The notes under the pieces: generated by a model
The model's database searches: none
What the model was told of the DNA's origin: nothing
The model's input: the letters and a program-made list of their open reading frames with translations, nothing else
NCBI GenBank assembly: GCA_020186115.1
Contig: WSYJ01000138.1
Location: 868,001 to 932,000 of the forward strand
Source of the DNA: Histomonas meleagridis
Taxonomy: Eukaryota; Parabasalia; Tritrichomonadida; Dientamoebidae
Direction: 5' to 3'
DNA length: 64,000 nt
Program-made: the position numbers and the translations under genes
In this document: one piece after another, positions 50,301-59,791 of the stretch
Layout of the letters: each line of letters starts with the position of its first letter
How positions within the stretch are numbered: position 1 is the stretch's first letter

Positions 50301-51717
50301 ACATATAATGATACAAAGTGGTAAATTCGATCATCCAACTCGATTATTTATATCTATAGAAGATACATATTATTTAGTCACACATAATATTAATGATTAT
50401 AGAGAATTACCACCAGAGTTTTATTATCAATCAGAGTTTTTAACTAATGATAATAATTTCGATTTAGGCTCCATTAATAATAATAAAATTAATGACGTAA
50501 TATTACCAAAATGGGCTAATTCATCAATTGATTTCATATATCAAAACAGAAAAGCTTTAGAAAGTGATTACGTATCGGAGAACATTAATAATTGGATCGA
50601 TTTAATTTGGGGTTATAAACAAACAGGTGAAGAAGCATGGAAAGCAAATAATGTATATTTGCCTGATTTATATGAATCGATTTGGACTAAAGAAAACTTA
50701 AAAGACCCTTTAAGAAGAGCTGAAATCGAAGCAGCAATGACACACATTGGACAAATCCCAATAAAATTATTTAATGAACCACATCCTAAACGAATAACAA
50801 AGAGAAATTCGATTAAAAAATCAAATTTAGTAATAAAATTAAGTCAAGAAAACATAAAATCAACTTATTTCATTAATAACTCACGTTTAATTATTATTAC
50901 AAATAATTTTTATTTAATTATTTATAGATTAACGAAAGAACGAATTTTCGAAGAATATAAAATTAAGTTAAATAAAAACATTTTAATGTTAGGTTCAATT
51001 AATAATACAATTATTGGGTTATTAGATATAGGAAAAATTATACAATTATCAGAAACTAATAATAATTTTTCAATTATGTATCCAAACTTATCAAACATTT
51101 CTTATATTTCAACTTTAAACGATATTTTCGTTGCAGTTTCAGATGATTCTACTTTAAATATTAATAATAATTCTAAAAATAATTTCATTATTCCATTTTA
51201 TGGTGATCCAATTTGTTGTTGTGATATATCATTTGATTTTGGTATAGTTATATGTGGTACAATATCTGGTAAAATTGTAATATGTTCCTTATTAAATGGT
51301 ATCAAAGTGAATATTATTTCACTTGAAAATAATTATAAACCTGAAAAGATTTTGATTTCAAAATCGTGGGGATTTATTATTAGTTATTGTGTGAAAAATA
51401 TTTCAGGAAATCTTTCGTATAAAATATTTATTCATACTATTAATGGTAAATTAATTAGAGGAAAAGAAACTTCTTTCATTAGTTCTTGGTATTGTTTCTC
51501 ATCGAATAAAGGATTTGATTATTTAGTTATATCAAATGAAAATGGTAAATTGCTTTTATTCGAAGCTTTTTATTTAGATTTTAATTTTAATAATCCTTTG
51601 TTTAGATGTAACTCAGAAATCATATCTTTATATTATTCAAATGATATTAACTCTATTCTTGCTGTTAGAAAAGATGGAATGGTTCATTTTATTCCTGTTT
51701 TAGAAGATTTAATATAA
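44386..51717 (+). CDS. BEACH-WD40 giant protein (NBEA/LYST type)
   Basis: A protein of about 2,443 residues from ATG 44386; the frame is open from 44293 but has no earlier ATG. An upstream frame at ATG 44255 reads MFDNILLRQVSHELLAFMI and then stops, and may be the true N-terminus lost by a shift. Order: a long helical ARM-like region; a ConA-like lectin domain (about 46880-47250, with FIFWCYFEDKTETNIISIYT and IGGSKDIQSRIANFGLY); further helices; a PH-like domain (about 49640-49920); the BEACH domain (about 49940-50790: FNSLPYTEQWLKHEISTFEY, SSQYPIFPWVITDFQSDELN, MTYRDLTKPIG, ...MTHIGQIPIKLF); and C-terminal WD40 repeats to the stop. BEACH proteins govern membrane fission/fusion and vesicle size. 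AT content is extreme, with runs of Asn, Ile and Lys. Confidence 0.88.
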   Translation: MIAKKLDQKEILLSILSCKLKFKMNEIMLHLNPYPELKNLNYVIFKKEYFQEIEEAESNSITKLTSHLPYKFVYDKQSLNHLKNVDLSDNIIHHFIGFYLLQQYIAFLIRFEEVKIIDEVIPLFQMFSIFSNHEYQNVINLAFCDIFRIIQENFSSNLFSTLLTPFSDYFLQNSSVDSNTIIYLPIFFDLVTKSNDSELNLKEYYSLILLLFNSRNKILSQNVIDFIFESLQPKLLEFDKKSFLLLEQMIPYLDETILNSFFQTLPSKLIREISLNGKHFLLPEETKNIETFKPFSNPECRFHFQETQTFQNGFNIKINLFEDNINILNNVNETLICSKNIKNIIIMISETICNNETFAKLFLDSFVRFINAKSKSKHQNEYFGFLVILWCNLSNNIKIENLLIPNNLFNPFITIYNNTSKDYINELITLRYYSVLGILLISPQSLNELILNIIKYPNLFIDIIEMLILNIDKFNNVLYENPKNFIRNIRLVALQLQNENFQPTISIDLIEKSRISLFRLLNLCFKEYKILKLFLEDAIFLPFFLSLLYEEKIRKFVLKKIKNYIKEKNISENFLFSIDQTIIQITPSLKHTKYFKLMTDIIKTLKYSIEFPNYFNNICKSLKEQLKYFNENDNNSYELLIETIKLYVKIPNLSKSCILALETPMKKIKSFGKNEFYILCDLLSGEFLSDYTKMFEIKNGETINLLFKLFINNNEIDILDFIYKLCKNSNHNCYECHINEFDIFLLDYIFENRENDITKIPKALEIVSIISSYISSPIVVQRYISLFIPIENRYISKIHHLLLNPLRNIFKNSFNSPYLSIPLNIEHVHEIEIFDKFSFIFWCYFEDKTETNIISIYTSNKEKIFSFSVKEFEFYVNITPTKVKIPLKQWSFIFINYNDKKFNLYINSKLYYSCELIINTLTGLVHMKIGGSKDIQSRIANFGLYSKLTKQQSNYLYQLGPRSTRKQYSPIFYYNAENLKSISSKILLSTETHNFTDILLLLFKIEILIPLFAQIDLPLKSGKENTEFNIINIVKVFKTLFLVGEIEQSVFVNIKGFSIISYLLYSSTYKQISYKLYKSFYKIFKSLVNEEAQKDLFVEILINPELWIVCDNDEHLKILNHWLKIIFPIYHSLFLELIPFKSILDIMRIYYWYNPINNNNIKGDINSNRIRNMNLNIFECRKILFQILTNLSEIKFDSNDFDYLVYNVLTLEDEKQKLEILFFISSIAWNQNIPLVNINCEIFTKIYNLIIIDSDDIIITIFSTLIDIYVNSKFKLELTQQFEFILEILKQRKITMKLFKGLYKILKIQSSKIFYICTYLSYKLNNLEIYNEINPKNDYIVNNKWCYYSIKQAIKDKKENSKIIFHFLIKCSNKIWLNIYNTIEVCCQLYKIKSDKHKKLFIKTIYSIITNDENNKNKNFSENVSNFLILFKDYIFFNNDFSTLIKLYNNSIFYSNENINTNNEIFKYNFRFTDDYKWKDINIIKYILEISLKFLRNFETIRISLIVSGFAYKEIPNFIINYITEMKFTNNEIEEHLNEFLFLHYKMLLVNDTLNNYIKLYDFNKEINYNKIQIFHFNINQHIINNFNEIIKFKHNKSEFLSKLGNKLLKYNFHFNESIIDIINSINIRLEKSNKLWQRLWNNVNTNGAPWSLNKSQNDIKWKRDFTLCLNLCPFKMKQNHKFNNHMQASFSRDSGSSKTALQLLNEYQKKLQEEYQKFAPPEILELSTIKNELQINNNNNSLIETKSKQLMSYECELIKITKTLLATFILYNKSIHIIINTTKKTIVIPIKQITYIYLRRKFQHKTGIEIYTKNGITYLINFIKYYNLDIIKKIITFTNINNHLVQQIEGINFFNSLPYTEQWLKHEISTFEYLLRLNICSGRSFKDSSQYPIFPWVITDFQSDELNLLNPMTYRDLTKPIGALTEERLLELKTRLKEIGDQFEPYLYGSYIICPLSVYLWFLRIEPFTSLHIMIQSGKFDHPTRLFISIEDTYYLVTHNINDYRELPPEFYYQSEFLTNDNNFDLGSINNNKINDVILPKWANSSIDFIYQNRKALESDYVSENINNWIDLIWGYKQTGEEAWKANNVYLPDLYESIWTKENLKDPLRRAEIEAAMTHIGQIPIKLFNEPHPKRITKRNSIKKSNLVIKLSQENIKSTYFINNSRLIIITNNFYLIIYRLTKERIFEEYKIKLNKNILMLGSINNTIIGLLDIGKIIQLSETNNNFSIMYPNLSNISYISTLNDIFVAVSDDSTLNINNNSKNNFIIPFYGDPICCCDISFDFGIVICGTISGKIVICSLLNGIKVNIISLENNYKPEKILISKSWGFIISYCVKNISGNLSYKIFIHTINGKLIRGKETSFISSWYCFSSNKGFDYLVISNENGKLLLFEAFYLDFNFNNPLFRCNSEIISLYYSNDINSILAVRKDGMVHFIPVLEDLI

Positions 51718-51853
51718 AATATAACTTCACTTACGATGAAAGTCACGGATTTTAACGTTCTTTGTGAGGTTAGTAAGACCGCCAAAAGGAGAATTAGTAA
51801 ACGTTTCTGTCCAAATTTGAATGGTTTATATTTATATTGGCTGAGCATATAGA

Positions 51854-54800
51854 ATGTTAGCTAAAGAAAGAGGAAGAAGAAACATAAAAAAGATAGACTA
51901 TGGGTTTAAAAGCTTATGGACTCAAGCATTAAAAAGCCCAGATGATGGTAGTAAAATACGTAATTATCAGAAAAAAAAGAAAAATAAAGGATTACGCAAA
52001 AGATGGAAAAATGAAAATGAAGATGAATTTTATACCACAAGATATGGAAGAATCAAAAAATCAGTATTTTATGATTACGATCATATAGATGATGACGACG
52101 AATATGAACCAAAAAAAAGAAGATATAAAAAAAAAGCACACCGAAAAACTAAATATTATAAAAATGAAAATAGTGCTGATCCTGAATTATCTGATGAGGA
52201 CGTCGAAGAAGAAATCAATGAAAACGTAGAAGAAGAAGAAGAAATTGTTGAAGAAGAGGAAGAAGAATATGTGGAAGAACCAGATATTGTACAAAATATA
52301 CTAGGAATTAAAGAAGATTTTGATTCAAAAAATGCAAAAGATGAAGAAACATTATATTATGTTAAATTCCAAGAAAAATCATATATGCATTGTAAGTGGC
52401 TTACAGAAACGGATATTTTACAACTTATAGGAGGAGAATCTGCATTACGTCGATTTAATATTCGTACAAGTCGATGTACTATGTCACATTCTCTTTCTAT
52501 TCCATCACTTGTTTCATATGATGAGACCATTGTTAATTCTGATTGGTATGAAATCGATCGAATTATTAATGATGCCTGTGATAGGCCAGGTCAAGTTGAA
52601 TACTTAGTCAAATGGAAGTCATTAGATTATTCTCAATGTACATGGGAGCTTGAGAAAGATATCAAAGATAAAACCAAAATTGATGAATATTTCAGCCGTT
52701 TACAACATAGTAATCCAAAATTAATTCCATCAAAATTTAAACGTCCTCCTCCCACAAATTACACAGAAATCACGGAGCCCGTTAACTCCAAAGTTGGAAC
52801 TACATTACGTAGTTATCAAATTGAAGGATTAAATTGGTTACGTTTTTGTTGGTATAATCGTCGTAATTCAATTTTAGCTGATGAAATGGGTTTAGGGAAA
52901 ACAGCTCAATTAGTTTGTATGTTAAATTATTTAGCAACATCAGAAAATATTACAGGTCCATTTTTAGTTCTTGCACCATTATCAACATTACCACATTGGA
53001 AATTAGAATTTGAACGATGGACTAATTTAAATTGTATAATCTTTCATGGGGATGAAGAATCACGAAAAATGATTTATGAATATGAAATACAATCATTTGA
53101 TGAACGAGGTACTATTAATCCTAATCGTGTAGCGTTTGATGTAATGATAACAAATTATGATATATTTCGTTCTGAAAACAAATTATTACAAAGTATTGAA
53201 TGGAGATATTTAATTGCAGATGAAGGACATAAACTTAAGAATTATAAATCTAAAATATATTTATTAATGAAACAATTAAAATTCGAACATTGTACATTAT
53301 TAACAGGGACACCATTACAAAACGATATGACAGAGTTATGGTCATTATTACATTTCTTAAATCCGGAAAAATTCGATGACTTAAAAGGTTTTATGAAATG
53401 TTATGGGAATATGGAAGATTCAAATCAAGTAGAAGAAATACAAAAAATGATTGGTAATATAATGTTACGACGTAAAAAAGGGGATGTTGAAAAAGCTATT
53501 TTACCTAAAGAAGAAACTATAATTCAAGTAGAATTAACACGAATACAAAAGAAATTATATCGAGCATTTTTACATGAAAATGCGGAACTTTTATTACAAC
53601 AAATTATTAAAACAAAACAATTACCTTCTTTATTAAACTTAATGATGCAATTACGGAAAGTTTGTAATCATCCATTTTTAATACGTGATGCAGAAGAAGG
53701 TGTAATTACTGATATGATCGGTAATAATCCTGATTTAGAATTATTGTCACGAACTGAAATTCGACAAAAGGCTATAGTTGATTCAGCAGGTAAAATGATA
53801 TTAATTGATAAATTATTACCAAAACTTAAATCTGATGGACATAAAGTATTAATCTTTTCACAAATGGTACGAATATTAGATATCATTGAAGATTATTTAA
53901 ATATGAAACATTATACATATGAAAGAATTGATGGATCAATTAGTCAAAATGATCGAGAATCAGCTATCAATAGATTTAATGAAGATCCTGATCGATTTAT
54001 TTTTTTATTATCAACTAAAGCAGGTGGTATTGGTATTAATTTAACAGCTGCTAATATAGTTATCATTTATGATAGTGATTGGAACCCTCAAAATGATATT
54101 CAAGCTCAAGCAAGATGTCATCGAATTGGACAAAAATCAGTTGTAAAAGTTTATCGATTAATTACGAGAGGTACTTATGAAAGTCAAATGTTTGAACGTG
54201 CTTCGAAAAAATTAGGTTTAGATCATGTAGTATTAGATGGAGGAGACTTTAGAGAAAAGCCTATGAAAGCAGCTGAAATTGAAAAAATGTTACGTGAAGG
54301 TGCATATGGAATATTTAATGATGATGATACTGAATTAGATAATTTTTGTTCAGCTGATATCGAACAAATATTGACGAAAAGAGCTACAGTTTATAAAGAA
54401 GATATTGTAGCTGGAGGTGGTTCAGTATTTGCTAAAGCTTCATTTAATGTAGATGAAGATGATATTGATGTTAATGCGCCTGATTTTTGGTCGAAAGTAT
54501 TACCGGAATCACAAAGTTTAGAAAGTTTAGATGAAGAAGATGATTTAAAGGTACGAAAATGTCGGCAAAATCATGTAAATAATTTTGAAATTGATAAAAG
54601 AATTAAAATCAAGAAAATCATTAATAAGATGATTAATCATGGGTTAGTTAATCTTGATGAAGATCATGAAAAATATTCAAAAATTATATTACGGATAGCG
54701 TTATCAGTCCATGAATGTAATGATAAAAATTCATATATTATATTACGACATGTAATTCGTGAAAGTATCAAAAATTTAATTGCAATTGAAATAGAAGATC

Positions 54801-56479
54801 CAGTTAAAGAATATGGAGAAACAGCATTTATCGTTGAAGAAAGAGCAGATGAAATAATGGAACGAGTTGCATTTTTCTTACGATTAGAAAGAGTTTTATA
54901 TTTCATTCAAGGTAATATTGAAGAATGGCCTTCAATATTTCCAATATGGGAAAGTCCAGAATATGAATATGCATTAATGTTAGGTGTATATAATTATGGA
55001 TGGAAAGATTTAATACAAATTATTAATGATCCTATTTTAGGTTTAAGTGAAACTAAACCTTTAAAAAGATCAGCGATTGAAAGACGTGTACAAAAACTTT
55101 ATGAAGAAATAGAAAAACAATTTAATACTGAGAAATATTTCATACCGAAATATATTATTACTGAAAATAAATTAAAATTTGCTGTGCCGAAAATTTGGAA
55201 GAAATCACATAAAAAGTTATTAGCACGTGAATTTTTATATGAACATGAATTTGAATATTTAATCCAAACAATTACTTCTTATGGATTACCGAAAATTGAT
55301 ATTTCGAATTATGATTTTGAACGAATTAAATTATTATCGAATTTAACTTGTGTTGTTTTATCTACAATACAAAACACAATTGAAGATTTATTAAGTTATC
55401 TTCAAAATGAATATTCAACAACAGAATTTGCACTTGATGACTTAGTTGACTTTAAAGGTTATCAAAGTTTAAATAACTTTTCCGAAGTAATTACTTATCG
55501 ACAATTAAAAAAGGCTTATCAATCAATTCGAGAAATGGAAGTAATTTATGATTTCTTAATCGAAGCTACACCCAAACATTGGGCATTAATTAAAAATGTT
55601 CCACATAATAAACAATTACCGAATTGGTGGGGCCATGAAGAAGATGAAGCATTAATACGTGCATTAGGTCAATATGGATTATCAATAATTTCGACATTTA
55701 TCATTGATCCACATTTACCTTTTCGTAAACATATTCCACGTATAGCTGTTTCTCTTGTCGAAAAACATGCGAAAGCTGAAAAACGTGGAACAAATTCAAA
55801 ATTTAATCGACCGAAACAAGAAGTTGGTACATTAAGTTATATCTATCGAGAAAGATCACGTATAAATCGAGCGTTAACAGTAATAAAATATGTTAATGAA
55901 CGATTTAAAGAGTTACAAACAAAACAAACATTAACCAAAAAGAAAAAATCGAAAGTGAATATTTATGTTTCAAGACCTACAACACGACTTTTGATTATAT
56001 CTTATGGAGATATTAAATTAAATCCGAATTTCTCATTCGAAAAATTCGATTTCCCGCCGGGTTATCAATGTGATCGAATGTACGTAGGAAAAAGTGATAA
56101 TACTTTAATATGGTATAGATGTGAAATTTTGGATGGCGGTGATTACCCGATTTTTAAGGTAATAATTAACGCTGATGATAAGAAAAATAAAATAGAAGTC
56201 GAAGCTGATTCAATCGATGGAATAGCAAAGAAAATTATGAAAGTTTTGAAGTTTAAAGATAATAAATCAAAAGATGAATTCGAAACTGGTATAAAGTTAT
56301 TCGGATTAAATAACCCAACTGTAATGAGAGTGTTGGGAGGAATGAAGGAAAATTGTTTGGAAGAAGAAAACGTCGAAAATAATGAAGAAGAAGATGACGA
56401 GAAAACTCCAAATTTCGAAATAATTATGCCTTCTTTCGATAGAGCATTGTTCCATAATAAAAAGATAGAACATATCTAA
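51854..56479 (+). CDS. CHD-type chromatin remodeler
   Basis: A 1,541-residue nuclear ATPase. The basic and acidic N-terminus (to about residue 150) is followed by two chromodomains (about 160-215, YYVKFQEKSYMHCKWLTETD; and 230-276, VEYLVKWKSLDYSQCTWELE). Next comes the SNF2 ATPase with DEMGLGKTAQ (about 343), DEGHKLKN (about 455) and LTGTPLQNDMTELWSLLHFL, then the helicase-C half with KVLIFSQMVRILDIIEDYL, STKAGGIGINLTAANIVI and HRIGQKSVVKVYRL. The ATP-hydrolysis box is DEGH rather than the DEAH usual in CHD proteins. A SANT/SLIDE-like region and a second W-containing module (PNWWGHEEDEALIRALGQYG) follow, as in CHD1/CHD7-type proteins, and an acidic C-terminus. It slides or exchanges nucleosomes; which CHD subfamily is uncertain. 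Confidence 0.9.
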   Translation: MLAKERGRRNIKKIDYGFKSLWTQALKSPDDGSKIRNYQKKKKNKGLRKRWKNENEDEFYTTRYGRIKKSVFYDYDHIDDDDEYEPKKRRYKKKAHRKTKYYKNENSADPELSDEDVEEEINENVEEEEEIVEEEEEEYVEEPDIVQNILGIKEDFDSKNAKDEETLYYVKFQEKSYMHCKWLTETDILQLIGGESALRRFNIRTSRCTMSHSLSIPSLVSYDETIVNSDWYEIDRIINDACDRPGQVEYLVKWKSLDYSQCTWELEKDIKDKTKIDEYFSRLQHSNPKLIPSKFKRPPPTNYTEITEPVNSKVGTTLRSYQIEGLNWLRFCWYNRRNSILADEMGLGKTAQLVCMLNYLATSENITGPFLVLAPLSTLPHWKLEFERWTNLNCIIFHGDEESRKMIYEYEIQSFDERGTINPNRVAFDVMITNYDIFRSENKLLQSIEWRYLIADEGHKLKNYKSKIYLLMKQLKFEHCTLLTGTPLQNDMTELWSLLHFLNPEKFDDLKGFMKCYGNMEDSNQVEEIQKMIGNIMLRRKKGDVEKAILPKEETIIQVELTRIQKKLYRAFLHENAELLLQQIIKTKQLPSLLNLMMQLRKVCNHPFLIRDAEEGVITDMIGNNPDLELLSRTEIRQKAIVDSAGKMILIDKLLPKLKSDGHKVLIFSQMVRILDIIEDYLNMKHYTYERIDGSISQNDRESAINRFNEDPDRFIFLLSTKAGGIGINLTAANIVIIYDSDWNPQNDIQAQARCHRIGQKSVVKVYRLITRGTYESQMFERASKKLGLDHVVLDGGDFREKPMKAAEIEKMLREGAYGIFNDDDTELDNFCSADIEQILTKRATVYKEDIVAGGGSVFAKASFNVDEDDIDVNAPDFWSKVLPESQSLESLDEEDDLKVRKCRQNHVNNFEIDKRIKIKKIINKMINHGLVNLDEDHEKYSKIILRIALSVHECNDKNSYIILRHVIRESIKNLIAIEIEDPVKEYGETAFIVEERADEIMERVAFFLRLERVLYFIQGNIEEWPSIFPIWESPEYEYALMLGVYNYGWKDLIQIINDPILGLSETKPLKRSAIERRVQKLYEEIEKQFNTEKYFIPKYIITENKLKFAVPKIWKKSHKKLLAREFLYEHEFEYLIQTITSYGLPKIDISNYDFERIKLLSNLTCVVLSTIQNTIEDLLSYLQNEYSTTEFALDDLVDFKGYQSLNNFSEVITYRQLKKAYQSIREMEVIYDFLIEATPKHWALIKNVPHNKQLPNWWGHEEDEALIRALGQYGLSIISTFIIDPHLPFRKHIPRIAVSLVEKHAKAEKRGTNSKFNRPKQEVGTLSYIYRERSRINRALTVIKYVNERFKELQTKQTLTKKKKSKVNIYVSRPTTRLLIISYGDIKLNPNFSFEKFDFPPGYQCDRMYVGKSDNTLIWYRCEILDGGDYPIFKVIINADDKKNKIEVEADSIDGIAKKIMKVLKFKDNKSKDEFETGIKLFGLNNPTVMRVLGGMKENCLEEENVENNEEEDDEKTPNFEIIMPSFDRALFHNKKIEHI

Positions 56480-56790
56480 ATAAATTTTTTATGATTTAAA
56501 TATTATATATATACTCATGTCACTTTTAAAATTTTTATAGCGCTACTTTTTCAATTCAAAACAATCAAAACAAGTCAAAGAACTCAATATGATGTTTATT
56601 AAGATTCCGATTTCTGTCCGTGCTTGGATTGACTCTCACATATATGACATAGCATTCAGATCTCTTTGCAAAATTTTGTAAACGTAACAAAGCATAAATA
56701 AATTTTGGGTAAAAATTTATTATTTATTTATTTATAAAACATTTCATGAAAAAGTGGAAATTGACGATAGATGCGAATTGACAAGGTTTG
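56480..56790. other. Convergent intergenic, no gene seen
   Basis: About 310 bases, AT-rich, no feature. Confidence 0.5.
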
Positions 56791-58215
56791 TCAAATAAAA
56801 CAAAACAATTCATTGTCCCTGTTTTGGGAGTAGGGCATTGGTTCAATATCATCCAATGCACTTTCTAATTCCGATGTACTATTGGTTAGGTAGTTTAAGT
56901 GTTCATTCATTTCATCGATCACTGATTTAAAACCATTTGCAAATACTGCTTCAAGTGCTTTATTGTTATACGCTCTATTAATGGTCCTTTCGATATTGAT
57001 TGGAGTTTTATAACTCAATGTAATTGATGTGATTTGATCTAACAATGCATCATCGCCTTCTTTTATAGCTTCTTCTTTCATATAATTACGAAGCTTAATG
57101 CCTATAGCTTCTTGGATGTCGCGGTTGGTTATTAACATATTAAATTTGTCTTCAAACATTGGATCACTTCTCATTTCAAAAATGAATTTCACTAAGAGTT
57201 CGATTTCTTGATTGTGGCTGTCACTAACAAGAAGCATAATGAAAGAATCATTAAATATGTTATTAAATTGATCAAAATAAAAGTTGAAATGTGGACAATT
57301 AAATGGATAATTCAAACATTCCAAAAGTTCCACAATGAGATAATTCATATAATCATTAATATAATATGTGTTACGAAATGTGAGAAAAACAGAATGTGCG
57401 ATCTCCATTTTTCCTGGATTATTTTTACATTTAGGAATAATTGTCATAAGTTCATGATTAAGTTCTTGAAGAACACGGTTCCCTTTTCGATATTGGTCAT
57501 TGAGAAAGTCATCAAAAAGACGCCTACGCCTGTGTAAAGGATTTTGGAAAATTTGTTTTATCAAATTTGAATAGAAACCGTTAAAGCACTTCAACATTTC
57601 GATGCAATCATCGCTTCCGCAATGACACGAAACGCATGATTGACAAAGACCACATACACCATTCATTAGTGGTAAAAGATAATCATCGTAGAAATTGATT
57701 AAGGTGATAAGGCTTTGAGATATGAAATAAATAAAGCGTGAGAGATAACAGAGAATTATGTGGTTGTGAAGCTCCATTTCGTTGTTTAGCTTCTGTAGAT
57801 TTTCAATTGCTTTGATTAGGCTTTCAACATTATTTTCAAGAATTTTGTTCTCATTATTGGGATCTAGAAATACTTTGCTCCAAAAATTTAAGATTTGTTT
57901 CTTTGGGATAAGACAGATTGCAATGTAAATAGGAGTGTAATCAATAGTATCATCAATGTGTTGTTGTGTATCTTCGATCTTTGACTTAAAATTCTGAATT
58001 ACAGACTCCTCATTTAGCCCCTTTTTGCTTAAAACATTGTATAGATTGCTTACGGCTCTTTCAAATAATTCAAAAGATGTTTTTTGTGATTCATATTTAT
58101 AGATGGTTCGAATTACATTTTCCTTCACTGTCCAATCGTTTTTGAAATAAAGCTTTATTAAGTATGTCTTCTCATCTGGAGTTAAGAGTTTGTCTTCCTT
58201 CTTCTTTGTTTTCGT
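56791..58215 (-). CDS. Unknown protein with Cys cluster; no ATG at the expected start
   Basis: A 474-residue frame if read from ACG 58215; the visible frame from 58128 begins with GTG. The frame is open and coding-like upstream of it (LLTPDEKTYLIKLYFKNDW), so translation must begin earlier. Nine bases upstream of ACG is TCATTT, and TAAACGGTC precedes that, exactly the usual promoter spacing, but the codon where ATG is expected is ACG. The protein is helical with a mid-protein cluster CGLCQSCVSCHCGSDDC, which may bind metal, and ends ELFCFI. I recognise no family; its general look resembles the unknown gene at 36786. Confidence 0.6.
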   Translation of the reverse strand, partial: TKTKKKEDKLLTPDEKTYLIKLYFKNDWTVKENVIRTIYKYESQKTSFELFERAVSNLYNVLSKKGLNEESVIQNFKSKIEDTQQHIDDTIDYTPIYIAICLIPKKQILNFWSKVFLDPNNENKILENNVESLIKAIENLQKLNNEMELHNHIILCYLSRFIYFISQSLITLINFYDDYLLPLMNGVCGLCQSCVSCHCGSDDCIEMLKCFNGFYSNLIKQIFQNPLHRRRRLFDDFLNDQYRKGNRVLQELNHELMTIIPKCKNNPGKMEIAHSVFLTFRNTYYINDYMNYLIVELLECLNYPFNCPHFNFYFDQFNNIFNDSFIMLLVSDSHNQEIELLVKFIFEMRSDPMFEDKFNMLITNRDIQEAIGIKLRNYMKEEAIKEGDDALLDQITSITLSYKTPINIERTINRAYNNKALEAVFANGFKSVIDEMNEHLNYLTNSTSELESALDDIEPMPYSQNRDNELFCFI

Positions 58216-58223
58216 TGGTAAAT

Positions 58224-58230
58224 GACCGTT
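58224..58230 (-). promoter_or_regulatory. MYB-element-like AACGGTC with adjoining TCATTT
   Basis: On the minus strand the order is TAAACGGTC, TCATTT (overlapping), then nine bases to ACG 58215. It is the tightest example in the window of this element next to an initiator. Confidence 0.4.
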
Positions 58231-58377
58231 TAAAAATAATGTCTCAAAAAAAATGAAAAAAAAAAAAGCAAAATGAAAATTTTTCGTTTACAAAATTAGG
58301 GATGTTATGTAATGGACAATTACATTTTGAGTGTGAAACTGTTTTGTGAAAAATGAATATGAATTTTTTTAATATAT

Positions 58378-58749
58378 TTATTCAAGAAGAGCGCCAAAAA
58401 TAACTGCAACAACAAGATAAGTTGAACCTTCAACAGAAACTGTTGCATAGTTGTCATGCTCTGGATCCCATAAACACATTGATCCCTGGAAGAAAGATTG
58501 GCCCATCTTTTCACTTAATGTAACATGTACAGAATATTTATAACGAGCTGGTATATAACTTTTGAGCTCTTTTAATATTTTGTCAGTAACTTCTTTTAGA
58601 TCTATTGGTGATTGTTTTGGATCATATTTATATGTTTCTTTTGGAAATTTTTCTTCAAGAATTTCTTTTGTTTTTGTCTTAACAACTGACACTGGAAATG
58701 TACCTGATGGTAATTGATATGAGTTTTCCATCATAACTTGTTGACTCAT
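58378..58749 (-). CDS. Tctex-1 type dynein light chain
   Basis: A 123-residue cytoskeletal protein. The pattern VVKTKTKEILEEKFPKETYK, then LKSYIPARYKYSVHVTLSEK and MGQSFFQGSMCLWDPEHDNY with a closing YLVVAVIFGALLE matches the Tctex-1/DYNLT family, a dimeric light chain that binds the dynein intermediate chain and cargo. The length fits the usual 110-150. The CLWDPEHDNYATV strand is the most conserved part and is complete. It is one of three close minus-strand genes here and has its own start and stop. Confidence 0.9.
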   Translation of the reverse strand: MSQQVMMENSYQLPSGTFPVSVVKTKTKEILEEKFPKETYKYDPKQSPIDLKEVTDKILKELKSYIPARYKYSVHVTLSEKMGQSFFQGSMCLWDPEHDNYATVSVEGSTYLVVAVIFGALLE

Positions 58750-58856
58750 TTTATTTTGTTGGATTTCACTCAGTTTGTTTAGAATAAATAACGTACACAG
58801 ACATAACGACGAACAGACTCAGTGAATTTTTAAAACGATACATAAAGCAAAAGGGT

Positions 58857-59372
58857 TTAAACCAAAACTTTAAGGAATTCCTCTGCACATTTACGTGCTC
58901 TCTTATTTAATGTGACCTTCATGTCGGATATTTCCTTATCTACATCTTGAAGGAATATCATGATAAAATCAATTAATTTTAATAAGATCATTTGCTCAAC
59001 ATGAATATTCGTTATTAAAAACGAAATATCATAGCCTTTGATGGGCTTGCGACGGAGAATCCTAAATTGGTCAGCTCTCTGACATAAGAATCTCATGAAC
59101 ATTTTTGCCAAAAGTGTATCAACTTCATCAAGTTGTTGAACTTTAACAGAAATTCGAACACTATTAATAGCTGTTTCGATGTAAACGCATTCAATTTCGG
59201 ATCTGGCAACCATTATTGGATGCCCAATGATTTCTTGCGACGATTTCGTTAGCGTTTCAATTTCAGGTTTATTATGTCTTTCTACATCTTGTGATGCAAA
59301 ATTACGTAGACAAAGTGATGAATATAATGAACGACGAATCGCATTTAAATATGGCTGATGACTTTTAGTCAT
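58857..59372 (-). CDS. ARPC4: ARP2/3 complex subunit 4
   Basis: A 171-residue actin-nucleator subunit. PYLNAIRRSLYSSLCLRNFA at the start, SQDVERHNKPEIE, VARSEIECVYIETAINSVRI, the MFMRFLCQRADQFRILRRKP core and GYDISFLITNIHVEQM are the standard ARPC4 blocks in order, and the length equals the family norm (about 168). ARPC4 forms the ARPC2-ARPC4 scaffold that holds Arp2 and Arp3 at branch points. A TCATTT initiator lies about 25 bases upstream. Confidence 0.95.
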   Translation of the reverse strand: MTKSHQPYLNAIRRSLYSSLCLRNFASQDVERHNKPEIETLTKSSQEIIGHPIMVARSEIECVYIETAINSVRISVKVQQLDEVDTLLAKMFMRFLCQRADQFRILRRKPIKGYDISFLITNIHVEQMILLKLIDFIMIFLQDVDKEISDMKVTLNKRARKCAEEFLKVLV

Positions 59373-59791
59373 TTAAAATAATTATTTTGATTAAATGACC
59401 ATTTGTATTGGTTTTGAAATTGTAAAAACAAAATTTTATGATAAATTAGGACATAACACTGCACGTGAAAAATCATTATTAAAAAAACTTGTAAAGAGGT
59501 GAAAACATAAAAATTTTTATCGACTGAAACTTGCATGCAAACCTTTGGAAATCATTAAGAGCTAAAAAAAAAAAAAAATTATTACTTTTATTGATTTTTC
59601 TTCTTCGTTAGAAGTACCCTCAACGAAAGTAGTGTCACCGCTTTCTAAATGTGGATTAACTAAAAACACAACTGATAAATGAATATGTAAATATGTAATG
59701 GGACGCATATTACAATAATCATAATTCGGAGATATAACAGATTCTGGATTTCATAATCAGGATCATTACGAGATAATGGATCATCTTATCG
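59373..59791. other. Intergenic, no gene seen
   Basis: It has a 14-base poly-A run at about 59565 and AT-rich filler; no supported feature apart from the ARPC4 promoter. Confidence 0.5.
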
